The notes beneath the pieces are model-generated. The model searched no databases and was not told the origin of the DNA. It was given only the letters and a program-made list of their open reading frames with translations. This document shows positions 1-5,889 of a stretch of DNA of 5,889 nt, piece after piece. The position numbers and the translations under genes were made by a program. Position 1 is the stretch's first letter. Every line of letters begins with the position of its first letter. This DNA is from Opitutales bacterium (GTDB lineage Bacteria; Verrucomicrobiota; Verrucomicrobiia; Opitutales; T3Sed10-336): contig SLOW01000118.1 in the NCBI GenBank assembly GCA_007132315.1, positions 1 through 5,889 of the forward strand. Reading direction: 5' to 3'.

Positions 1-2586
1 AGCGCCGAAGCAGGTGAGGGTCATGTTTTCGAAGACCTGGGTGAAGTCGGACGGACGGTCCACATAGACATCGCCGTTCAGACGGGATTCGTGGTTGGTT
101 CCCGACAGGAACGACAAGCCGAAATTGGAGAAGGTGAATGGGTAACCGTAAATCTCGCGTTCCTCGTCGAACTCGTCGGCTTCGTGAATGCCCGCGACTC
201 CGGATTGGCGTGTGTAGTATTTGGATCGCTCGGACAGCGCGAAGACGAAATCCTCGCCGCCGAGCCGGCTGAACCCGAACGCTTCGGGCATGTCTTCGTA
301 GCGGAAATTGAGTCCGGCGTAATCGCCGAGGCCGTTGCGGTAATCGGTGTCCATCGGCCGCTCGAACACGGTCGCGTCGTCGGCATCGATGCCCGAATGC
401 AGCAGCGTTCCGGGGGCGTCGCCCGAGGTCGTCGGGAATTCTGCGACGGGGAGAAAATGGCCCGGACTGTAGAAACTGGCTGCGGTAAATGGTTCGGTGG
501 AGTGGGTGATCGTTCCGGAGGGATCCACGCCCCATTCGAGGTGGCTGTCGGGAGAGTCCGGATGAATCTCGCCGGCGGCGTGCAGGCCGCCTTCCGGGGT
601 GAAGCGCACTTCATGGTTCTCGGGTTCGATGGATACTTCGTTGATTTGGGGATCGTCGTCACCGCAGTCGCCGTCCGGACAGCCGGCGATATACGTCTGC
701 ATGATCCGGTCCACGCCGCCGACAAAGCTCTCCTCCGGATCGATTCGGCTATCGATCACGTGGATTTGGCCGGGTTGATTCCAGGCGAATTCCGCCCCGT
801 AGGGGAAGTGGGAACGTTGCTCCCCGGGTTCCAGCGACAACTGGCAGGTCACCAGGGGCTCGCCCGAATCGCCCGTGCCAAGCGTGACGTCGCCATTGAT
901 CCCGTCGACATAGCGGAAATACATGTCGTTGGACGTGCGTTCGATGGGCTCGTCGTTGCTGTGTTCGTCCATCGGGTTTTCGAGATAGAGGTAGTGGACT
1001 TCCATGGTCGATCTGGCGTCGGTGGCGTCGAACACGAATCGTTCGACATCGATTTCCCAGTCCACTTGGGAAACGTCGAAGAGCAGGGGCAGGTTTTCCA
1101 CGTTCAGGGCGAAGTCCTCGAAGCTGGTCGAGAGGGTTGTTTCCACAGGCAGCAGTTGCTGGTTTAGCGACACCGAGCTGAACATCAGCAACGATTGGCC
1201 AATGCGGTTGGGAAGGCCGTTGTCGCCAGTGGAAACCAGGCCGGATCCGGCCGGGAGTTGGACGATGAAGTTCGGGGCGAACGCTCCGTTGGCGGAGAGC
1301 ATCACGATGTTGTGGCGGATGATCTGGCCGGCGAGCTCCCACGGTTCGTGGTCGTCGGTGGGCATCATCTGCCGTGGGACGTCTCCCGAATAGACGGCAT
1401 CGCCGTTGGGCTGCAGCTCCACCGGAAAGGGATCGCCGCCTCCGTAGGCGAAGTCGGGGATGTCTTTGACGAACCCGCTTTCTTCGGCCACGGCGAGTTC
1501 CGATTCCACGTATCCGGAACCTGTTCCGAGATTCTCGGGACGACTCTCCAATTCCAGGTATTCCGTTTCGATGTCGCCGAACAGCAGTGTTCCGTTGAAG
1601 TGGAGGAGTTGCTGTTCGGGGGTTGTGACCGAGTTGCCGTGCGAGGGGCGTGGAGCCGATGGGTGGACCAATGCCACCGCCACTTCGAGCTCGTAGCCGG
1701 TGCCGACCGAGTCGAGTTGTTCCGCCGGGCTGAATTCCAGGGGGATGGGCGAACTGACCCGGTAAGGCTCCTTGGGGTCGCTTCCGGGTTCGAAACCGTA
1801 GAGGCTGGCCGGTACGGTGATCTGGTTGTCTTCCAGGCTGACGGTTTCGCCGGTGTCGGTTCGCCGCAGGGTGAGGGTGTAGCGGACTCCGAACGTTTCC
1901 TCACCCGGTGTGGCGGAATCGAAGTCGCCCCAGCGGGTGAGGCTGGTTCCGACAAAGACGCGGTAGGCGTCGTGAGCTTCGCTGGTATCCACCGCGACGG
2001 TCCGGTTCCAGCCGGCCTGGTGCACCTCCGGCCGCGCCTGGAGGACGTCGGGATCGGTGCTGGGGAAATGGTAGAGCTGGGTCGGCGGGGTCTGGCCGTC
2101 GGTCAGGAAAACCCATGGGCCGTCGTCATTGACTTCGATTTCCACCTCCACCCGGTAGTCGGAGTAGGGGTCGAGAACTTCGTTCGGGGTGAGGCGGGCT
2201 GTGCGCAGCCGGCTCGCCTGGCTGGTCCCGGCCGGGAAGAAGATGCTTTGTACGAATTGGATCTCCTCGGTCGGCTCGCCGTCACCGTCGAGAAGTTCCA
2301 CCGGGTCGCCGGCTTCGTCCAGCAATCGGCAGGTGTAGCGGTAATCGTGAGTTTGCGAAACGATCAGGGGTTGGACATTGGCCTCGTGCACGAAACTGAA
2401 CTGCACCGCGTCGCGGTCGTAGCCCGCGTCGTCATTGTCAGCGTCGGAAGCGAGGACGTAGCCCCCGGGGTTGTCGATGCTGGCATCGCTCACCTCGTCG
2501 CCGAAAAGGGAGGCTGTGAATGCGAAGACAAGAGCCAGAGCGAGCGCCGAACTCGCGGAAAAACCGGAAAATGGGTTCCTTTTCAT
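1..2586 (-). CDS. Large exported protein of unknown function with tandem beta-sandwich-like modules; C-terminal part missing (runs off the left edge)
   Basis: I do not recognise the family. The frame opens with ATG at 2586-2584 and reads 862 codons without a stop to base 1, so the protein is longer than what is visible. Residues 1-29 look like a Sec signal peptide: KR near the N terminus, a hydrophobic core (ALALALVFAFTASLF, residues 14-28) and possible cleavage near G29/D30. The mature part is acidic and cysteine-poor (C86, C581, C636, C641, C859). Two modules match each other: RYT at 83-85 and 235-237, the TP/SP..E.LD....Y.(V/L)EV stretch at about 133-150 and 286-303, and L.HF ending at F174 and F330. 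The offsets are 152, 153 and 156 residues. Later residues (about 400-860) form further segments with no obvious motif except an acidic C-P-D-G-D-C loop at 636-641. Location is inferred to be periplasmic, surface or secreted. No strong Shine-Dalgarno precedes the ATG; the start is chosen because the signal peptide begins there. Existence of the gene is near certain; its function is unknown. Confidence 0.88.
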   Translation of the reverse strand, partial: MKRNPFSGFSASSALALALVFAFTASLFGDEVSDASIDNPGGYVLASDADNDDAGYDRDAVQFSFVHEANVQPLIVSQTHDYRYTCRLLDEAGDPVELLDGDGEPTEEIQFVQSIFFPAGTSQASRLRTARLTPNEVLDPYSDYRVEVEIEVNDDGPWVFLTDGQTPPTQLYHFPSTDPDVLQARPEVHQAGWNRTVAVDTSEAHDAYRVFVGTSLTRWGDFDSATPGEETFGVRYTLTLRRTDTGETVSLEDNQITVPASLYGFEPGSDPKEPYRVSSPIPLEFSPAEQLDSVGTGYELEVAVALVHPSAPRPSHGNSVTTPEQQLLHFNGTLLFGDIETEYLELESRPENLGTGSGYVESELAVAEESGFVKDIPDFAYGGGDPFPVELQPNGDAVYSGDVPRQMMPTDDHEPWELAGQIIRHNIVMLSANGAFAPNFIVQLPAGSGLVSTGDNGLPNRIGQSLLMFSSVSLNQQLLPVETTLSTSFEDFALNVENLPLLFDVSQVDWEIDVERFVFDATDARSTMEVHYLYLENPMDEHSNDEPIERTSNDMYFRYVDGINGDVTLGTGDSGEPLVTCQLSLEPGEQRSHFPYGAEFAWNQPGQIHVIDSRIDPEESFVGGVDRIMQTYIAGCPDGDCGDDDPQINEVSIEPENHEVRFTPEGGLHAAGEIHPDSPDSHLEWGVDPSGTITHSTEPFTAASFYSPGHFLPVAEFPTTSGDAPGTLLHSGIDADDATVFERPMDTDYRNGLGDYAGLNFRYEDMPEAFGFSRLGGEDFVFALSERSKYYTRQSGVAGIHEADEFDEEREIYGYPFTFSNFGLSFLSGTNHESRLNGDVYVDRPSDFTQVFENMTLTCFGA

Positions 2587-2589
2587 AAT

Positions 2590-2617
2590 CAGGGTGGACC
2601 CTACCAGCAACCCTGGT
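2590..2617 (-). promoter_or_regulatory. Structured leader with mutually exclusive hairpins next to the start codon of the exported-protein gene
   Basis: In the transcript sense, two AGGGU segments (complements of 2610-2614 and 2598-2602) can each pair with a single ACCCU segment (complement of 2591-2595), which lies four bases before the AUG. The distal pairing extends to six pairs (CAGGGU with ACCCUG, 2610-2615 with 2590-2595). The proximal pairing gives a short AGGG/CCCU stem and leaves room for a second ACCAG/CUGGU stem (2603-2607 with 2613-2617). No other ribosome binding site is visible, so the AGGGU segments may themselves be the weak site. That the folds control translation is inference; the stems are short. 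Confidence 0.3.
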
Positions 2618-2626
2618 GAATAAACC

Positions 2627-2644
2627 ATACGTAATTCCACGTAT
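2627..2644. repeat. Inverted repeat ATACGT-N6-ACGTAT, possible operator
   Basis: The arms 2627-2632 and 2639-2644 are perfect six-base inverted copies separated by AATTCC. The dyad overlaps the edge of the proposed -10 box (2643-2648) and the expected transcription start near 2635 of the minus-strand exported-protein gene, which is where a repressor would bind. The pairing is seen directly; the operator role is inferred from position only, and six-base arms can occur by chance. Confidence 0.3.
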
Positions 2645-2671
2645 TACAACCGTTAATAGGCAGAGCACCAA
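2643..2671 (-). promoter_or_regulatory. Candidate sigma-70-type promoter for the exported-protein gene
   Basis: Reading the minus strand, TTGGTG (2671-2666) is followed after exactly 17 bases by TGTAAT (2648-2643). The -10 box matches the TATAAT consensus at five of six positions; the -35 box matches TTGACA only at the TTG. Transcription would begin near 2635, leaving a leader of about 49 bases. The local sequence is also more AT-rich than the flanking genes. This is a consensus match only. Confidence 0.35.
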
Positions 2672-2742
2672 TCGATTAAGGCTGATTCTGCTTGGCCTGA
2701 TCCGGACCGATCCTTTCGCAGCGATCATTTGGAGAATTCGAT

Positions 2743-2778
2743 CCACGGAATATGCAGAATATACGGAATTGCGGGAAT
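2743..2778. repeat. Degenerate 9-bp tandem repeat, four units, intergenic
   Basis: Four consecutive 9-base units read CCACGGAAT, ATGCAGAAT, ATACGGAAT and TGCGGGAAT. All end in GAAT, and the middle positions are close to CGGAAT. They sit in the gap between the 3' end of the transporter gene and the promoter of the exported-protein gene. The rest of this gap (2779-2833) shows no convincing terminator for the transporter transcript. A multiple-of-three unit can create spurious repetitive peptides in translation, but I see no sign that this stretch is coding. Confidence 0.6.
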
Positions 2779-2833
2779 TATTTCTTACAGATCGCGAAGG
2801 AGAGTCCATATTTCCTTGTCGGCGGCCCGGGAA

Positions 2834-4522
2834 TCATTCGTCGCGGTCGAGAATCGTCGCTGTGCGGCCGAGCTTTCGCCCTTTGATCCGGAAAAAGCGC
2901 TGGCTTTCTTCTGCCGCGATCATGCGGCAATGGCGGACGAGGCGATTACAGATCAAGACGTATTCGCTGAGCAGCAGGCCGGCGGCGGGGGTGATTTCGT
3001 GTTCGGCGACCTTGTCGTCCAGATGGCGGCGAATGCGTTTGCTGCTCTCCACGTATCGGTCGCGTTCGCGCAGGACCTGGTCGGCTCCTTCGCGAAAGCG
3101 ATTCTTCCGGGCATCGAGGGACGCGGTCACTTTGCAGAGGACGGCTTCGGTCCGCTCGTGCAGTTCGCTCAGCAACCGGCGTTTGTCCTGGTCGAGGGTT
3201 GTCACGTCGCGCGACGCGGTAATGCGGGGCAGCAGGTCGGCCAATCGTTCGATATGGTCACCGATGCGTTCCAGGTCGTCCACGATGTGGTTCAGGTAAT
3301 TCGCCAGCAGTGCCTGGCGCCGCGATAGCCGGCGGCGTGCCAGGGAGCGGAGGTAGCCGCGGAAAGCGGTTTTGATTTCGTTGATGACCACTTCGTTGCG
3401 GCGGATGGCGCGGGTCTTGGTTCTGTCCCCGGAGTCGAGCAGATTCCGGCTCAGGCGCAGACTGGTCAGGCAGATCTCCGCTCCCCGCCCGAGTTCCTGA
3501 ATGGAGGCCCGGAGGGCGTCTTCGGGCGTTGTGATCAACCGTGTGTCGAGGTAGGTGCCGGGAGGGGCTTCTTTACGGCTCGGGGTGGCTTTTGTCACCA
3601 GACTGGCGCACAGGCCTGAAAAGGGCAGCAGGATGATCGCCGCCACCAGCATGACGGCGGTGTGCAGGTTGGCGGTCTGGTGGACCAGGTTTTCGGCGGT
3701 CAGGGGAATGGCCGCGAGGAAGAGGGGAGCGGCCGCGACCGCCAGCAGAGTGTTGAACAGATTGAATCCAAGATTCCCGATGGCGGCCCGCCGGGCTTCG
3801 ATCCCCGTGCCGATCGAGGCGAGCAGGGCGGTGGCGGACGTGCCGATGTGGGCGCCGAGCACCAGCGGGTAAACCTGTTCCAGCTGGGTGAATACTCCGG
3901 CGGAAATCAGGACAAAGCACATGCCGATGGTGGCTCCGCTGCTCTGGATGATCGCCGTGAACGCGGCCGCCACGACGATTCCGGCGAGCATGCCCCGCCA
4001 GGTGGTCCCGTCGATCCGCTCGAGCCAGGGCCGCATGGTTTCCTGGTGGGGCTCGATCGCGCCGCTCATGAGCTCCATGCCCAGGAAGAGCAGCCCGATG
4101 CCCAGCAGTGCCCGCCCGGCGTGTTTGAGCGTTTCCCTGCGCGTTACCGTGGAAACGGCGAAGCCCGCTGCTATCGCCACGAAGGCCAGATCGGTCAATT
4201 GCAGGGAGATGACCTGCATCGAGAGGGTGGTGCCAATGTTAGCGCCGAACAGAATCGGCAGCGCGCCCGCCAGGCGGATCAACCCGGCGTTGACCAGGCC
4301 GACGGTCATGGCCGAAGCGGCGCTGCTGTGAATCAGAAACCCAAAGGCCGTTCCCAGTGAGATTCCGGCCAGCCGGTTGCGGTTCGCCAGCGCCAGGCCC
4401 CAGCGTAGCCGGTCGCCCGCCACGGCTTGCAGTCCGCGCGTCATGATGTGTATTCCGAATAGAAACAGCGCCAGTCCGCCCAAAGTGACGGAAATCATCG
4501 AAAATACCGTATCGCCATCCAT
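2834..4522 (-). CDS. Na+/phosphate cotransporter family protein (NptA/YjbB type) with C-terminal PhoU-like domain
   Basis: The 562-residue inner-membrane protein most likely moves inorganic phosphate with sodium. It has the duplicated Na_Pi_cotrans core. Repeat 1 carries the GGLALFLFGIHIM segment (15-27), IHSSAAS (64-70) and GANIGTT (93-99). Repeat 2 carries IIQSSGAT (191-198), GAHIGTS (223-229) and NLGFNLFN (250-257). Further hydrophobic segments lie at about 110-126, 139-152, 260-273 and 288-310. From about 335 to 540 a helical, charged PhoU-like domain follows, with the signature DDLERIGDHIERLADL (415-430). Length and order fit the two-domain family. Family members normally have Q-S-S in both repeats; here the first is H-S-S (H65), and the second GANIG is GAHIG (H225). 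The start at 4522 is chosen because the family's first membrane segment begins just after it. The frame extends upstream, but that extension has no family-like sequence and runs into the aldolase gene. The only purine run (GGAAG) is one base from the ATG, so initiation signals are weak. Phosphate as substrate is inferred from the family. Confidence 0.9.
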   Translation of the reverse strand: MDGDTVFSMISVTLGGLALFLFGIHIMTRGLQAVAGDRLRWGLALANRNRLAGISLGTAFGFLIHSSAASAMTVGLVNAGLIRLAGALPILFGANIGTTLSMQVISLQLTDLAFVAIAAGFAVSTVTRRETLKHAGRALLGIGLLFLGMELMSGAIEPHQETMRPWLERIDGTTWRGMLAGIVVAAAFTAIIQSSGATIGMCFVLISAGVFTQLEQVYPLVLGAHIGTSATALLASIGTGIEARRAAIGNLGFNLFNTLLAVAAAPLFLAAIPLTAENLVHQTANLHTAVMLVAAIILLPFSGLCASLVTKATPSRKEAPPGTYLDTRLITTPEDALRASIQELGRGAEICLTSLRLSRNLLDSGDRTKTRAIRRNEVVINEIKTAFRGYLRSLARRRLSRRQALLANYLNHIVDDLERIGDHIERLADLLPRITASRDVTTLDQDKRRLLSELHERTEAVLCKVTASLDARKNRFREGADQVLRERDRYVESSKRIRRHLDDKVAEHEITPAAGLLLSEYVLICNRLVRHCRMIAAEESQRFFRIKGRKLGRTATILDRDE

Positions 4523-4741
4523 GCTTCCGAACCCGTTCGCGTTTATCGACGGTTTTCCCCGGGAAGCAAGCTCGAACGGGAACGTTCTTTTCGGAATGGC
4601 GGTTCCGGATTCGTTATCCGCCGGCTCCGATTCCCCATGACCATTGTGCATGACGGCGATAAGCGAGGGGCCGGATTTTTCGGGGGATGAATTTCGATCT
4701 TGATGCGGGGCTTGAATATTTCGAACATTGCGGTGATCCGT

Positions 4742-4762
4742 TGTCCTCGCGATGCGAGGGCA
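4742..4762 (+). promoter_or_regulatory. Stem-loop immediately upstream of the aldolase ribosome binding site
   Basis: CCTCGC (4745-4750) and GCGAGG (4754-4759) form a perfect six-pair stem around a GAT loop. One T:G pair and two more Watson-Crick pairs extend it to nine pairs, from 4742-4750 to 4754-4762. It ends 13 bases before the GAGGT of the ribosome binding site. No T-run follows, so it is not a classical terminator. It could stabilise the leader or be a DNA dyad for a regulator; the sequence does not decide between these. Confidence 0.45.
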
Positions 4763-4775
4763 CCAATGTAACTGA

Positions 4776-4780
4776 GAGGT
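4776..4780 (+). promoter_or_regulatory. Ribosome binding site that selects the second of two adjacent ATGs
   Basis: GAGGT matches the core of the Shine-Dalgarno sequence. Two in-frame ATG codons follow back to back at 4782 and 4785. The first lies one base after the motif, too close for normal initiation; the second lies four bases after it. The second also gives a protein of 350 residues, the length I recall for Escherichia coli FbaB. Confidence 0.6.
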
Positions 4781-4784
4781 AATG

Positions 4785-5837
<1,053 letters not shown>

Positions 5838-5849
5838 GCCGGCGCATCT

Positions 5850-5861
5850 TCGGTTAACCGA
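5850..5861. repeat. 12-bp perfect palindrome after the aldolase stop codon
   Basis: TCGGTTAACCGA is its own reverse complement and lies 12 bases after the aldolase TGA. As RNA it would form only a four-pair stem with a four-base loop, followed by AUCUUGUAAAC rather than a U-tract, so it is a poor intrinsic terminator. It could be a protein-binding dyad for whatever lies to the right. The remaining bases to 5889 contain nothing I can call. Confidence 0.35.
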
Positions 5862-5889
5862 TCTTGTAAACGCCCCCTGCGGTCCGGAC

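Larger units (their letters stand above)
4523..4784. promoter_or_regulatory. Divergent intergenic region between transporter and aldolase genes
   Basis: This 262-bp gap must hold promoters for both genes. Plus-strand candidates are weak: TTTCGA (4692-4697) with AATATT (4715-4720), or TTGATG (4700-4705) with GAACAT (4723-4728), both spaced 17 bases. Small inverted repeats occur toward the transporter side: CGGAA/TTCCG (4592-4596 with 4603-4607), CGGAT/ATCCG (4606-4610 with 4616-4620), and the palindrome GAACGTTC (4580-4587). None resembles a binding site I can name. The gap contains no supportable gene; the reading frames in it are extensions of the transporter frame or shadows. Confidence 0.4.

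Noticed and set aside
91..2619. Two long plus-strand reading frames, 91-1167 (358 codons) and 1195-2619 (474 codons)
   Set aside because: They lie exactly codon-for-codon opposite the minus-strand gene, where stops can only come from rare TTA, CTA or TCA sense codons. The minus-strand frame has a signal peptide and an internal domain duplication; the plus-strand translations have no recognisable motif and no ribosome binding site that I can see.
2697..2712. GATCCGGACCGATCC segment as a possible terminator for the transporter transcript
   Set aside because: The pairing is only partial, centred on the six-base palindrome TCCGGA, with no T-run after it on the minus strand, so it does not meet the pattern of an intrinsic terminator.
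2616..3328. Plus-strand frames 2616-3299 and 2729-3328 and the minus-strand frame 2438-2809
   Set aside because: They cross from intergenic DNA into the antisense or wrong frame of the neighbouring genes, and show arginine/serine-rich shadow composition or the translated 9-bp repeat rather than a protein domain.

Overview
This GC-rich window holds two complete genes and one large partial gene. From left to right they are: (1) a long reading frame on the minus strand, open through the left edge (2586 down to 1, 862 codons visible), encoding an exported, acidic, apparently beta-rich protein of unknown function; (2) a Na+/phosphate cotransporter-family membrane protein with a C-terminal PhoU-like domain, also on the minus strand (4522 to 2834); and (3) an archaeal-type class I fructose-bisphosphate aldolase (FbaB/DhnA family) on the plus strand (4785 to 5837), divergent from the transporter.

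The first gene is easy to miss because its stop codon lies outside the window. The long plus-strand reading frames lying over it (91-1167 and 1195-2619) are antisense shadows: they run in exact codon register with the minus-strand frame, where a plus-strand stop can only arise from the sense codons TTA, CTA or TCA, which are rare in GC-rich genes. The minus-strand frame has a convincing signal peptide, a tandem duplication of a roughly 155-residue module, and only five cysteines in 862 residues.

The 247 bp between genes 1 and 2 (2587-2833) contain a plausible promoter for gene 1, an inverted repeat overlapping its -10 and predicted start point, a structured leader with alternative pairings next to the start codon, and a degenerate 9-bp tandem repeat of four units. 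The 262 bp between genes 2 and 3 hold both divergent promoters, which I cannot place confidently, and a stem-loop just upstream of the aldolase ribosome binding site.

Gene cooperation is limited. Aldolase belongs to glycolysis/gluconeogenesis, and the transporter would supply or balance phosphate, but divergent arrangement alone does not show a shared role. The surface/secreted gene looks independent, with its own promoter. Taxonomy: the GC-rich genome, weak Shine-Dalgarno sequences before both minus-strand genes, short 9-bp intergenic repeats and a large exported protein of unknown family would fit a member of the PVC group such as Verrucomicrobiota. This is a guess, not shown by the sequence. 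I see no CRISPR array, tRNA, rRNA, insertion sequence or defence system.
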